Shown: positions 26,061 to 35,296, numbered from the stretch's first letter. The stretch: DNA of 47,238 nucleotides from a bacterium (GCA_021823625.1 JAKANS010000022.1:1-47238); one strand, 5' to 3'. Program-made: numbers and translations. The notes: generated by a model not told the origin, from the letters alone.

Positions 26061-27031
26061 ATCGCCTCACCACCAAACTGAGTTTTCGATTTTTGCTGAC
26101 CCTGGGCGCCCTTTGCTGCGCGCTTCAGGCATGCGCGTGGAACAACACCGGCCACATGGTGGTGGCAGAACTCGCCTGGCGCAGCTTGTCCGCCGGCGAG
26201 CGGTCCGCGGTTTCGCAATTACTCCGCCAACACCCCCACTACGCGGAACTCCTGGCGGTGGACATCCCTTCGGACGCGGACCGTGACGAATGGATCTTTC
26301 TGCGCGCGGCCACCTGGCCCGACCTGGTGCGACCCGCGCCGTCCGGCCAGCCGCCGCAACCGGCGCACATCACCGCCTATCACCACCCGGACTGGCACTA
26401 CATCGACCTCCCGTTCGTCGCCGCGAACGACCTGGCAACGATCCTCCCATCCGCGCATCCGCCGCCGCCAACGAACGCCGTCGAGCGGCTGGCCTACGCG
26501 GAGGCGCAGTTGAGGTCGCCCCAGTTGCCTGCAGCCGACCGCGCGGTTGCGCTCTGTTGGTATTTGCACCTCGTCGGCGACATCCACCAGCCGCTGCACT
26601 GTGCGGAGTGGTTTTCGCCGGAATTCCCCCAAGGCGATCGTGGCGGCAACGAGGTGGCCATCAAACCGCAAAGCGAGCCGCTCCGTCTCCATACCTTTTG
26701 GGACGCCCTGCTCGGCACCGGTCAGGACTCTACCTTCATCGAGTATCTGGCCGACGACATCGCCGCCGACCCGAAGCTGGCGAGAGCGCGGCTGAGAGAA
26801 CTCAAGTCGCACCAAACCTACCCGTCCTGGACTGCGGAAGGTCTGCATTATGCCCGCGCCTTTGCGTACTTGGACGGCCAGCTCAAACATGCCAAATGGC
26901 ACGGCCACATCACCGCCGCCGAGGTACCCGACATCAACTTCGGCTATGAGGAGAACGCCCGCAGCGTGGCGCGGCGGCGGATTGCCCTGGCCGGCTTCCG
27001 TCTCGCCAATGGGCTCAAGCGCCTTTTCTGA
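26057..27031 (+). CDS. Secreted S1/P1-type zinc nuclease
   Basis: The protein has 324 residues. The signal peptide ends at A27, which makes W28 the mature N-terminus and H33 the sixth residue. In S1/P1 nucleases exactly these two positions (Trp1 and His6) bind zinc. Further zinc-site motifs are TWPDLVR (D89), YHHPDWHYID and LHLVGDIHQPLH, and HTFWDALL carries the last His/Asp pair. The enzyme would hydrolyse single-stranded DNA/RNA or 3'-nucleotides outside the cytoplasm, probably for phosphate or nucleotide scavenging. The start at 26057 is set by the signal peptide; the longer in-frame extension upstream is out-of-frame ABC sequence. Confidence 0.92.
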   Translation: MNRLTTKLSFRFLLTLGALCCALQACAWNNTGHMVVAELAWRSLSAGERSAVSQLLRQHPHYAELLAVDIPSDADRDEWIFLRAATWPDLVRPAPSGQPPQPAHITAYHHPDWHYIDLPFVAANDLATILPSAHPPPPTNAVERLAYAEAQLRSPQLPAADRAVALCWYLHLVGDIHQPLHCAEWFSPEFPQGDRGGNEVAIKPQSEPLRLHTFWDALLGTGQDSTFIEYLADDIAADPKLARARLRELKSHQTYPSWTAEGLHYARAFAYLDGQLKHAKWHGHITAAEVPDINFGYEENARSVARRRIALAGFRLANGLKRLF

Positions 27032-27156
27032 GTGCCGCCACCGCCCCGCTGGATTCGGCCTTGGGTCCGTGCCGGATTCATCCAATCCTTTCAGGGCACG
27101 TGGCGCGCGAACCTGAATCGCTTGACGGCCCAGCGCCCGCCCGCCTGAATTCCGCC

Positions 27157-28506
27157 ATGACACCGAAGCCATTTTACGTCTCGCGTCGTTCGTTTCTCCG
27201 CACCTGCACCGCCACCGTCGCCGCCACCGGCCTGCCCCTTTGGTTCGTGGAGCGCGAACTCGCCGCAGCCACACCTGCCGCCAAGTCCTCCGGACCGAAT
27301 GACCGGCCCGGCATTGCGCTGATCGGCTGCGGTGGCATGGGCCATGGCGACGCGGGTAACGCCAGCCGCTTTGGCGACATTGTCGCGGTCTGCGACGTGG
27401 ACGAAAGCCACGTCGAGGCCGCGGCCAAGCAGTTCACCAAGGACGGCAAGGTGCCGGCGAAGTACGGCGATTTCCGCAAGTTGCTCGAACGCGAAGACGT
27501 GCACGTGGTCATTCAGGCCTGCCCGGATCATTGGCACACGTTGGTGAACATGGCGGCACTGAAGGCCGGCAAGGACGTGTACGGCGAGAAACCGCTCACG
27601 CTCACGATCGACGAAGGCAAACGCATGGTGAAAACGGTGCGCGAGCGCAAGGCGATTTTCCAGACTGGCACCCAGCAGCGCAGCGACAACCGTTTCCGCC
27701 TCGCGTGCGAACTCGTCCGCAATGGCCGCATCGGCAAGCTCCAGCAAATTAGCGTCTTCCTGCCGGCCGGTTTGCGCGGCGGGCCGTTCGCGAGTTCGCC
27801 GGTGCCGGCCGGTTTGAACTGGGATTACTGGCTGGGCCAGGCGCCCAAAGTCGATTACGTGAAGGAGCGTTGCCACACCACGTTCCGCTACTGGCTCGAT
27901 TACTCCGGCGGCACGATGACCGACTGGGGTGCGCACCACAACGACATCGCCCGCTGGGCGCTGGGCCAGGAGGGGCCGACCGCCGTCGAAGCCAAGGTGC
28001 TCGCCGAACCGATCCCCGGTGGTTATACCGCGATCAGCGAGTACGAGGTGACGTTCACTTGGTCCGGTGGTGTGCGGCACGTGGCCAAGACCACACGGGA
28101 CGACAATATTTTCGGCGGCGTCGTGAACCGGAATGGCCAGCGGAACGGCCTCAAATTCGAAGGCACCGACGGCTGGATCTGGGTGACTCGCGGTGACATC
28201 GACGCCTCCAAGGACGACATCATCACAACGCCGCTGCCCGCCAGTGCGGTCCGCCTCGAAGCCAGCGGCGATCACATGGGCAACTTCTTTGCCTGCGTGC
28301 GCTCGCGCAAAGACCCCATCGCTCACGTTGAGGTGGGGCATCGTTCGGCCTCGCTCTGCCACCTGGCCGCAATCGCGATGCGACTGCGCCGCCCGTTAAA
28401 GTGGGATTCAGCGACGGAACAATTCGTCGGCGACAGCGCTGCGGAGGCCAATGCCTACGTCGCGCGCGAAATGCGCAAACCGTACGACTACGGCTTCAGC
28501 GGCTGA
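27157..28506 (+). CDS. Tat-exported Gfo/Idh/MocA-family oxidoreductase
   Basis: The protein has 449 residues. A twin-arginine signal (SRRSFLRT, R10-R11) is followed by a hydrophobic stretch to about residue 38, so the folded protein leaves the cytoplasm with its cofactor. The Rossmann fold begins IALIGCGGMGHG (about 53-64), and the EKP motif is at 144-146 (YGEKPL). The C-terminal domain contains YWLDYSGGTMTDWGAHHNDI with a likely catalytic histidine. The family uses NAD(P) to act on sugars or sugar-like compounds. Verrucomicrobial and planctomycetal genomes carry many exported paralogues, and a second one is at 39.1-40.5 kb. The substrate is not predictable. Confidence 0.9.
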   Translation: MTPKPFYVSRRSFLRTCTATVAATGLPLWFVERELAAATPAAKSSGPNDRPGIALIGCGGMGHGDAGNASRFGDIVAVCDVDESHVEAAAKQFTKDGKVPAKYGDFRKLLEREDVHVVIQACPDHWHTLVNMAALKAGKDVYGEKPLTLTIDEGKRMVKTVRERKAIFQTGTQQRSDNRFRLACELVRNGRIGKLQQISVFLPAGLRGGPFASSPVPAGLNWDYWLGQAPKVDYVKERCHTTFRYWLDYSGGTMTDWGAHHNDIARWALGQEGPTAVEAKVLAEPIPGGYTAISEYEVTFTWSGGVRHVAKTTRDDNIFGGVVNRNGQRNGLKFEGTDGWIWVTRGDIDASKDDIITTPLPASAVRLEASGDHMGNFFACVRSRKDPIAHVEVGHRSASLCHLAAIAMRLRRPLKWDSATEQFVGDSAAEANAYVAREMRKPYDYGFSG

Positions 28507-28660
28507 GCAATCCTAACTAACCACCGAGACGCCAAGGCCCGGAGGCTGAATTCGGAAGCCAGGAAAGCCGGAAAGAAGACCGCGGTTTCCACGTTCTTGA
28601 GTTCCTGAGTTCCAAATTTGACCTCTGTACCTCCGCGTCTCGTGGCTGTTCACGCGCGCC
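28507..28660. repeat. Convergent intergenic spacer with imperfect inverted repeat
   Basis: The 154 bases between two convergent genes hold an imperfect inverted pair: CCACCGAGACGCC at 28521-28533 faces CGCGTCTCGTGG at 28634-28645. The sequence between them is AT-richer and not coding. It may serve as a bidirectional transcript end. I have seen text of this kind in intergenic spacers of related phyla, but no copy number can be given. Confidence 0.4.
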
Positions 28661-29671
28661 TCATTTCGGGCGCACGTAACCGTTCGCGCGGAACCAATCC
28701 ACGGCGTCCTGCAAGGCTTGGCGCGGCGGAGTTTGCGGCAGGCCCAGTTCGCGCACCGCCTTGGCCGGCGTGAAGAACATCTTGTACCGCGCCATGCGCA
28801 CGCCCGCGAGCGGCGCCTTCGGTGGCCGGCCGGTGAGACGCGACTTGACCTCGTCGAGGTGCGCGAAGGCCAGTGCCACCGCGTACGGAACACGCCACTT
28901 CGGCGCTGGCAAGCCGCTGATTTCCCCCAGCACCGCCAAGGCTTGCTGCAGTGTCCAGTTGCCGTCGGAGTGGCCCAGGATGTAGCGCTCCCCCACCCGC
29001 CCGCGCTCGGCGGCGAGAATGTGGCCGCGGGCCACGTCGCGGACGTGGACCCAGTTCAGGCCAGTATCGAGAAAGGCCGGCATGGCGCGGTTCAGAAAAT
29101 CCACGATCACCTGGCCGGTCGGCGTGGGTTTGATGTCGCGCGGCCCGACCGGGGCGGTGGGGTTCACGATCGCCACCGGCAGGCCCCGCGCCACGAGTTC
29201 GCGGGCGACCGCTTCGGCCTGCCACTTCGAGCGCTTGTACGGGTTGGTCATCTCCGCAAGGTCGGCCAACGCGGTTTCGTCCACCGGCTGGGGATCGGCG
29301 GCGGCTGGCGGCGGCGGTCGCAGAACTCCCACCGTGCTCGTGTACACGATCCGGCCGCAGCCGGCCTCGCCCGCCGCTTCCAGCACCGCGCGGGTGCCGT
29401 CCACGTTGGCGGCGAAGAGCGGTGCGTAGTCGGGCAACCAAAGGTGATAGCTGGCGGCAACGTGAAAACACCAGTCGCAACCACGCATCGCGGTGGTCAA
29501 GGCCGTGCGATCTGTCAGGTCGCAGGAAACCGTTTCATATTCGGCGCCCTGCAAACCACGGGAATCGCTGCCCCGACGGACCAACGCCCGGACCGCGTGG
29601 CCGCCGGCATTGAGTTCGTGAACCAGATTGGCCCCGACGAAACCGGTCGCGCCGGTGACGAAGCACTTCAT
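28661..29671 (-). CDS. hpnA: HpnA-like NAD-dependent epimerase/reductase
   Basis: This 336-residue extended short-chain dehydrogenase has the NAD-binding motif GATGFVG at 7-13 and the catalytic Y145-K149 pair in NPYKRSK. The sequence follows the hopanoid-associated sugar epimerase/dihydroflavonol reductase-like group closely: CDLTDRTAL, FHVAASYHLWLPD, IVYTSTVGVL, VNPTAPVGPRDIKPTPTG and LNWVHVRDVARGH. HpnA is linked to hopanoid side-chain biosynthesis in other bacteria, but no other hopanoid genes are in the window, so the symbol marks family membership rather than proven pathway. Cytoplasmic. Confidence 0.8.
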   Translation of the reverse strand: MKCFVTGATGFVGANLVHELNAGGHAVRALVRRGSDSRGLQGAEYETVSCDLTDRTALTTAMRGCDWCFHVAASYHLWLPDYAPLFAANVDGTRAVLEAAGEAGCGRIVYTSTVGVLRPPPPAAADPQPVDETALADLAEMTNPYKRSKWQAEAVARELVARGLPVAIVNPTAPVGPRDIKPTPTGQVIVDFLNRAMPAFLDTGLNWVHVRDVARGHILAAERGRVGERYILGHSDGNWTLQQALAVLGEISGLPAPKWRVPYAVALAFAHLDEVKSRLTGRPPKAPLAGVRMARYKMFFTPAKAVRELGLPQTPPRQALQDAVDWFRANGYVRPK

Positions 29672-29784
29672 GCGCGGGTTTATGCGGTTTGCGGGCGCGG
29701 CGCTTCAATGAAATTCCGGGCGGGCGCGAAATCGGCGCTTGCAATCGCGCGGCCCTGCCTTAGTTTTTCCGCCGTTCGACGGAA

Positions 29785-29861
29785 GCGAGCGTAGCTCAGT
29801 CTGGTAGAGCGCAACCTTGCCAAGGTTGATGTCGAGGGTTCGAATCCCTTCGCTCGCTCCA
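29785..29861 (+). tRNA. tRNA-Gly (GCC)
   Basis: This is a 77-base cloverleaf: acceptor stem GCGAGCG/CGCTCGC, D arm GCTC...GAGC, anticodon arm CAACC-TTGCCAA-GGTTG with anticodon GCC, T arm GAGGG-TTCGAAT-CCCTT. Discriminator T58 and an encoded CCA (29859-29861) close the gene. All stems pair, with one G-T at the end of the T stem. Confidence 0.97.
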
Positions 29862-29978
29862 TCGTTATCGAGAATTCTCCGGAGCCTCCCCAACCAAGCC
29901 ACCACCCCGTGGAAACCGCTTCAAGCGCGGTCGAACTGGCAGTTCACGCCGAGGCACGGTGCGCCTCAGCCGCAGCAG

Positions 29979-31472
29979 TCAGGCAAGCAATTCCGTGATC
30001 GGCTTGCCCAAGCCGTCACGAGTGACGTAGAAGGGCCGGTGCTCGATCTCGTACGCCTGCTTCGGCGAAATGCCCAGCGCCGTGTAGAGCGTCGCGTGCA
30101 GATCTTCGATGTGAACGGGGTTCTCCACACTCTTCACCGGCCGCTCATCCGCGGTGCGTCCGTAAAGGAAGCCTTTCTTCATGCCGCCGCCGAAGAGCAA
30201 CACGCTGCCCGCATCGGTGAAATGCCGGTGCATTCCGTAGTATTTGAGGTCCTCGATCTTGTCTGGCACCTCCACCTGGTTCTTCACCGTCTTGTCCGGC
30301 TTGCCTTCGGTGATCATGTCGCGGCTGAACTCGCTGGCCAGCACGACGAGCGTCCGGTCCAGCAAACCGCGTTCTTCGAGGTCCAAAATGAGTTGGGAAA
30401 CCGGCGCGTCGATCTGCCGCTTCATGTTCGCGGCGCGGGTGTGGCCGTTTTCGTGCGTGTCCCAGTTCAGGAACGGGATGTATTCGGTGGTGACCTCGAT
30501 GTACCGCGCACCCACCTCGCACAAGCGACGTGCCAACAGACAACCCAGGCCAAAACGGCCCAGCGTCTCGCGCTCGTACGAACCGTCCCGCGATTGCTCG
30601 GCGTTGAAAGTCTTGGCCGGGTCCACGCCTTCCGGGAGATACTTGCGGACGTTTTCGATGGGTTCGAGCGCCAGATCGAAAGCCTTCGCCGCGGGCGAAC
30701 TGAGCAGGTGATGCGCGTTGTCCAGTGAGCGCACCAGCGACTCTCTCTGATACTCGCTGCCGTACTGGCCCACCAGGCTGGCGTCGGCGAGGCGCTTGAA
30801 GAGCTTGTCGCGATCCTGGAAGCGGCTGGAGCTCATCCCCGCCGGCGGACGCACCGCGCTCGCCGCCTGCTCGGGAAACGGAATGTTGAACGGTCCGTAT
30901 TCGCTGCCTAGAAAGCCTGCGGTGGTAAAAGCCTTCAACTCCTCGCCTTCGCCCACGTCGAACCGCTGGCCGATGTTGATGAAAGCCGGCACCACCGGGT
31001 TGTGCGGGCCGCGCGTGCGGGCGATGACGGCCCCGAGATGGGGGCACGCCACGGTCTGCGGCGGCGGGTAGCCGGTGTGCCATTGGAACTGGTGGCGCGA
31101 ATGCAGGATGAACCCCAGGTCGCCCGCCGTGTACGTCCGGATCAGCGTTCCGCGGTCCACGATCCGCGCCATCCGCTCCAGGCCTTGTGAGAACTTGATT
31201 CCGTCCACCGCGGTGTCGATCGCCGGGAAAGTGCTCAGGACGGACTTGGCTTCAACGCCTTTCTCGAACGGCGTGTAGCGCTTGGGATCGAAGGTCTCGG
31301 TATGTGCCATGCCGCCCCCCATCCACAGGACAATAAGCGTGTCGGCCGAAGCCTTGGGCGGGGTGGCGGCGGCGGCGAGCACGGCGCGCGGCGCGCCCGC
31401 GGCGAGGGCGCCCAAGGTCGCGGCGGAGGCGGTCTTCAGGAAATCACGACGGCTCACTGCGCTGGCGTTCAT
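29979..31472 (-). CDS. Tat-exported DUF1501 protein
   Basis: The protein has 497 residues. A twin-arginine signal (VSRRDFLKT, R8-R9) and an alanine-rich hydrophobic segment are followed by the DUF1501 pattern: LIVLWMGGGMAHTETFDPK, HSRHQFQWHTGYPP, NWDTHENGH, LVVLASEFSRD and GMHRHFTDAGSVLLFGGG. The family is sulfatase/alkaline-phosphatase-like in fold and abundant in Planctomycetota and Verrucomicrobiota. It is usually next to a DUF1549/DUF1553 cytochrome-type partner, which is absent here. The function is unproven. The ATG at 31472 is set by the Tat motif; the frame extends upstream without coding character. Confidence 0.88.
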   Translation of the reverse strand: MNASAVSRRDFLKTASAATLGALAAGAPRAVLAAAATPPKASADTLIVLWMGGGMAHTETFDPKRYTPFEKGVEAKSVLSTFPAIDTAVDGIKFSQGLERMARIVDRGTLIRTYTAGDLGFILHSRHQFQWHTGYPPPQTVACPHLGAVIARTRGPHNPVVPAFINIGQRFDVGEGEELKAFTTAGFLGSEYGPFNIPFPEQAASAVRPPAGMSSSRFQDRDKLFKRLADASLVGQYGSEYQRESLVRSLDNAHHLLSSPAAKAFDLALEPIENVRKYLPEGVDPAKTFNAEQSRDGSYERETLGRFGLGCLLARRLCEVGARYIEVTTEYIPFLNWDTHENGHTRAANMKRQIDAPVSQLILDLEERGLLDRTLVVLASEFSRDMITEGKPDKTVKNQVEVPDKIEDLKYYGMHRHFTDAGSVLLFGGGMKKGFLYGRTADERPVKSVENPVHIEDLHATLYTALGISPKQAYEIEHRPFYVTRDGLGKPITELLA

Positions 31473-31567
31473 GCGCTGGACATTAGCACTGCTTCGTCCG
31501 TTGAAAAGGCAAAAAGACGACGCCCCCCCGACCCGGCCCCGCGAAACGCGGTTGAACCAGCCCGGCG

Positions 31568-32815
31568 ATGCCCTACGATGCGGTGGCGTCGGTTGGACGG
31601 CGTCACATGGAAGTACTGGCCGCCTATTTACCGCAGGACCGCTGCCGGGCGCTGGCACGCAACGCTGCGCTGCCGGACCGTTCCGCGGGCGCCGTCCTGT
31701 TCGCCGACATCTCCGGCTTCACGCCACTGGCGGAAACGCTCGCCCAAACGCTCGGCCCGCGCCGCGCCGCTGAAGAACTCACCGTCCATCTGAACGCCGT
31801 TTACGACGCGTTGATCCGCGAAGTGGAAGTCTGGGGCGGCAGCGTGATCGCCTTCGCCGGCGACGCCATCACCTGTTGGTTCGATGCGGATGCCGGTCTG
31901 CACGCGACGGCCTCGGCGCTGGCCATGCAAAACGCGATGACGCGCTTTGCCACGATCCGCGTGGCCGACGGGCGCGAAATCAGCCTGGTGGTGAAGACCT
32001 CGGTGGTGGCCGGGCCCGCTCGACGCTTCGTCGCCGGCGATCCGGCGATCCGCCTCCTGGATATTCTGGCAGGCCACACGTTGGAGCGCCTGGCCGCTAC
32101 CGCCGCGGTCACCAAACGCGGCGAAGTGGTTTTGGACGAGTCAACCGCCGTCGCGCTCGCGGACCAAGTGGAGGTGCGCGCATGGCGGAGCGGGGCCGGG
32201 CCAGAAGGGCGCTTTGGATTGATCGAACGGCTCGCTCGAACCGTGAACGCCGAGGCGCCAGCCCGTCTTGCCTCGCCTGCCGAGGAACTGACCCGGCCCT
32301 GGCTGATCCCGGACGTGTACGCGCGGCTGCGGGCCGGCCTGGGCGAATTCCTGACCGAGTTGCGACCAGCGGTGGCGCTCTTTCTCAAGTTCGAAGGTAT
32401 CGACGACGACGACGAAGCCGCGGGCGACAAGCTGAATGCGTTCGTTTGCTGGATTCAGCGCCTCCTCCAGCCTTACGAGGGTTTTCTGCTCGACCTCAAC
32501 GTCGGCGACAAAGGCAGCTACCTTTACTGCGCGTTCGGAGCCCCCATCGCCCACGAAGACGACACCCGGCGGGCGCTGCACGTCGCCGCGAAGCTTCGTC
32601 GCGCCCCGGCGGAGTTTCCGTTCTTGCGCACCGTCCAGATCGGCATCAGCCGCGGAACCATGCGCACCGGTGCCTACGGGGGTAGCACGCGACGCACGTA
32701 CGGCGTCCTGGGGGACGACGTCAACCTGGCGGCCCGGCTCATGGAAAAGGCCACGCCCGGCGAAGTGTTGGTGAGCGGCCGGATTCACGAGGATTGCGAA
32801 ACCGATTTCGATTAG
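31568..32815 (+). CDS. N-terminal half of a cyclase-AAA-TPR signalling protein (truncated)
   Basis: This encodes 415 residues with two class III adenylate/guanylate cyclase domains. The first has the metal aspartates D47 (LFADISGF) and D99 (AFAGDAITCWF); the second has LNVGDKGSYLYCAFGAP and YGVLGDDVNLAARLMEKATP. In intact relatives the sequence runs on from here through a conserved EPLP-x-L-K-x-KGK linker into an AAA/NB-ARC-type ATPase and a TPR array. Here TAG at 32813-32815 interrupts it, and the same frame past the stop still reads EPLPALKAKGKSISMPVG. The matching TPR tail lies at 37.8-39.0 kb. This frame could still make a free cyclase, but the gene as a whole is broken. Confidence 0.82.
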   Translation: MPYDAVASVGRRHMEVLAAYLPQDRCRALARNAALPDRSAGAVLFADISGFTPLAETLAQTLGPRRAAEELTVHLNAVYDALIREVEVWGGSVIAFAGDAITCWFDADAGLHATASALAMQNAMTRFATIRVADGREISLVVKTSVVAGPARRFVAGDPAIRLLDILAGHTLERLAATAAVTKRGEVVLDESTAVALADQVEVRAWRSGAGPEGRFGLIERLARTVNAEAPARLASPAEELTRPWLIPDVYARLRAGLGEFLTELRPAVALFLKFEGIDDDDEAAGDKLNAFVCWIQRLLQPYEGFLLDLNVGDKGSYLYCAFGAPIAHEDDTRRALHVAAKLRRAPAEFPFLRTVQIGISRGTMRTGAYGGSTRRTYGVLGDDVNLAARLMEKATPGEVLVSGRIHEDCETDFD

Positions 32816-32867
32816 GAGCCGCTTCCCGCCTTGAAGGCCAAGGGCAAGTCGATATCGATGCCGGTGG

Positions 32868-33110
32868 GTGCGCTGGGTGGCTCGATTCTACAGGGCCAAC
32901 CTCCTGGCTTCGGTGGTGAAGCTGGCGCAAAGGGTCGAGAACCACTTGGCGGGAATACTGGCCTACTGGAAGTGGGGAGTGACCCACGCTTTCATGGAAG
33001 GGATCAACCGCGTGTTTAGCGCAACCCAACGCAAAGCTCGTGGCTACCGCTCAACCACACACCTCATCACCATGCTCTATTTCGGGTTCATCCGGGAAGT
33101 TTCGGGCGGG
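32868..33110 (+). pseudogene. ISL3-family transposase, C-terminal fragment
   Basis: The frame reads LLASVVKLAQRVENHLAGIL, AYWKWGVTHAFMEGINRVFS and ATQRKARGYRSTTHLITMLY. This is the end of the DDE domain of ISL3 (IS204/IS1001/IS1165) transposases, with the catalytic glutamate in the MEGIN motif. A short hairpin (33119-33125 with 33131-33137) follows, possibly the transcript end of the element. The N-terminal part of this copy is missing; it is joined to the broken cyclase gene. Confidence 0.75.
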
Positions 33111-33160
33111 GCGGGGAGGCTGGCTGGAGGAGCCAGCGTTTGCTTTATCCTGCCTTCGGG

Positions 33161-33650
33161 GTGCGGGAAGGCTCCGAGTATGTCCGCCCCGAATAGCCTC
33201 AAGGCACGGTCGAGTTTCATCGGACCGTTGCCTCCAAGCTGCGGGGGTGTCCGCCTTGCCAAGGGCGGGAGATTATCCGCCAGGGCAAGCGCTTCCGCCG
33301 TATTCGGACCGTGCCCAGGGGGCTCAAACCGGGGAGGCTGGTGACGGAAGGGCCGCGCGGTCAGGGTCGGCCATGCGGGCGGGTGTTTGCAGTCGCCCCC
33401 CTTTGGCCCCGGCCTATGTCCACGACACCGAAAGGGTGAGCCGATACGTCTATGCGTTGCGCCGGGGGATGCCGCGGGCTGACGTGAGCGCGCTGAGCGG
33501 GTTGAGTTGGGATACCGTCAAGGAGATCGTCCCAAAGCAGTTGCAACCCCACTAGGGACCGCCTCGGCTCAAGGGTTTGAAGTATCTGGCCGGGGACGAA
33601 ATTTAGGTGGGCAAACGGAAGAAATTTCACACGCCATTCGGGAGAATCCA
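33161..33650 (+). pseudogene. ISL3-family transposase, N-terminal fragment (degraded)
   Basis: From GTG 33161 the frame meets TAG at 33194 and then gives a zf-ISL3 zinc ribbon: LRGCPPCQGREIIRQGKRF, RRIRTVPRGLKPGRLVTEG and GRPCGRVF. The first cysteine of the second pair is lost. A frameshift near 33375-33395 leads into the HTH part VSRYVYALRRGMPRADVSAL and SGLSWDTVKEIVPKQLQ. Another stop at 33553 precedes LKGLKYLAGDEI, which holds the first catalytic Asp, then a stop and KRKKFHTPFG. It lies after, not before, the C-terminal fragment, so two IS copies are involved. Confidence 0.75.
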
Positions 33651-33669
33651 CAAAGTGGCCTCGCATTGT

Positions 33670-34818
33670 TCACCCAGCCCAGTAAAAATTAACGTGTCTG
33701 ATTAAAAAGCAGATCTGAATTATCGCCATTACGCCACACACGTAGTAAAGGAGTACACGATTTTTCTCTACTTTCAGTCGAATAGCCCAAACTACGACTA
33801 CGGGAAAACAGAGAATAAAAAAGCGATTGTAAGACATAAACCAATTCGACATTGCTGGAATCAAACCCGCTGGTAGTGCATAAAAGAAATATGCCTTGTT
33901 AAGGCAATAAATCGCCGGAAGGGATGCAATGAACGAAATGAACAATAATCGGTCAATCAACGAATTTGTCATCCCATGAAGTTCGGCAGCGTCACACATA
34001 CTTGACACGAACGCTTTCATATTAACTATGTTAGTCAACGACGGACGAGTAGGGAAGTTTTGTTGTGCTTGAAAACCCTCAAAGGCATCGCCAGCATACA
34101 CATGCATAATTACAAAATATAGGCAGTAGCCGGACAGTGGCCCAAGGCAACATAACCAGCTCCGCAACTGTGCTCGATTCCTCACTAGTTGCCACAGAAG
34201 GGGCGCGAGGCAGAAGATTCCCGTAGCTCGTGTAAGGGGAAGAAAAAAGCCCACTATCGCAGCGCGCAGATACTCTGCCCGGAGAAGGCATCGAAAGAAA
34301 ACACATATCAGAAGCAAAAACGTTCCTTCGGTATAGATAAATGAAAAAAATAGCGCACCCGGACAAGAGAGTAACAGTAAAAGAGAAATATTGGCCGTAT
34401 CGTTGTCTTGTTGCTCCGATATCAAACGATGCAGGCTCAACAAAGCCAAAATACTCGCGACGTTAGTCACAATGATCCCCCCGAGGAACAAATTACCCAA
34501 AACGACCTTCGAAGCGCACCAAATTATAAAAGGAAGAAGCGGATAGAAGGCGCAGGCAGGACTCCCCTTTTCATACCCATACTTGCTTAGATGCAAGTAG
34601 AACGAGCCATCCCAAGTGGTGAACAGACTTGCCATCGTTGGCTCTCCTTGTGGAGGCCAGTGAAACTGATGATAAAAATTGCTTTTGTCAAAGAACGGCA
34701 AGAGCTCTGCGATTGCAACAATGAGAGTTAAGTATAAAAACTTGTATGTTAGGATAACAACGACTATCTTACCAACTTTTGGCAGCGGCATTATTGAAAG
34801 CTTCAATAACCTTTTCAC
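33670..34818 (-). CDS. PIG-V-like polytopic mannosyltransferase
   Basis: This encodes about 382 residues with roughly ten membrane helices. The N-terminal FTTWDGSFYLHLSKYGYEKG carries the W-D pair after the first helix, and FYPLLPFIIW and FSFIYTEGTFLLL follow. These are the hallmarks of the PIG-V/GPI-mannosyltransferase II-like family (GT-C fold), which uses polyprenyl-phosphate sugars on the outer face of the membrane. I chose GTG 34818 because GAGG lies about 9 bases before it; an in-frame TTG at 34857 has no such signal. Base composition is lower in GC than flanking DNA, which supports acquisition by transfer. It may use the product of a Dpm1-like enzyme such as the one at 11.4 kb; this is an inference. 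Confidence 0.78.
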   Translation of the reverse strand: MKRLLKLSIMPLPKVGKIVVVILTYKFLYLTLIVAIAELLPFFDKSNFYHQFHWPPQGEPTMASLFTTWDGSFYLHLSKYGYEKGSPACAFYPLLPFIIWCASKVVLGNLFLGGIIVTNVASILALLSLHRLISEQQDNDTANISLLLLLSCPGALFFSFIYTEGTFLLLICVFFRCLLRAEYLRAAIVGFFLPLTRATGIFCLAPLLWQLVRNRAQLRSWLCCLGPLSGYCLYFVIMHVYAGDAFEGFQAQQNFPTRPSLTNIVNMKAFVSSMCDAAELHGMTNSLIDRLLFISFIASLPAIYCLNKAYFFYALPAGLIPAMSNWFMSYNRFFILCFPVVVVWAIRLKVEKNRVLLYYVCGVMAIIQICFLIRHVNFYWAG

Positions 34819-35296
34819 TGACGTAACCTCGTAGTTTGCATTGTTTGGCGTCAGCAATTATTCATGTACAACCAATGCCTTAGGATAGTGCCCCTCAGGG
34901 GGGCAACCAAATTATACACGAAAGCGAGCGCCATGTTGGTGATTGACGAAAACGGCAAATACGCTCGCGTGCATGACTCCTGATTTTGCTAAATCGCATG
35001 AAACAACATGCTGTAGTTGCGACAATCGTATTTGAGCGTCAATGGCCCGTTCAGGAATGGCAAAATAATAGGAGCCAACGTGGGAGGCGGCTCCTATTTC
35101 GGCAAGCATAAACACATTTCACGTCATTTTCTGCCCAGGCTGTAAGTCCCAGAACGGGCCGGTACAGATGACCTACTGGGCCTAACTTTTGCTGGTTAAC
35201 GGTGTCGGAAACAGCTCACAGCGTAACTGCTTATAGCACAAGGTCTTGGCATTTGTGTCCTAAATATCACCTCCCATGCTGATGCGTCCAGGTACA
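34819..35296. other. AT-rich intergenic region of the island
   Basis: These 478 bases lie between two minus-strand genes and have no supported gene. A 67-codon minus-strand frame (34912-35115) overlaps a strong hairpin and shows no recognisable domain. The region should contain the promoter of the PIG-V-like gene. Confidence 0.5.
35059..35098 (-). terminator. Intrinsic terminator for the Cys-rich cassette
   Basis: On the minus strand there is a perfect 10-base-pair stem (AATAGGAGCC / GGCTCCTATT) with a 12-base loop, followed by TATTATTTTG. The hairpin and U-rich tail lie about 200 bases after the stop of the ten-cysteine gene, in the right orientation to end that transcript. Confidence 0.65.

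Noticed and set aside
32868..33344. 158-residue frame as a complete gene
   Set aside because: Only the first part matches the end of an ISL3 transposase; the rest is the zinc-ribbon region of the next copy read in a wrong frame.
34912..35115. 67-residue minus-strand frame
   Set aside because: It overlaps a terminator hairpin, has no ribosome-binding site and no recognisable domain.
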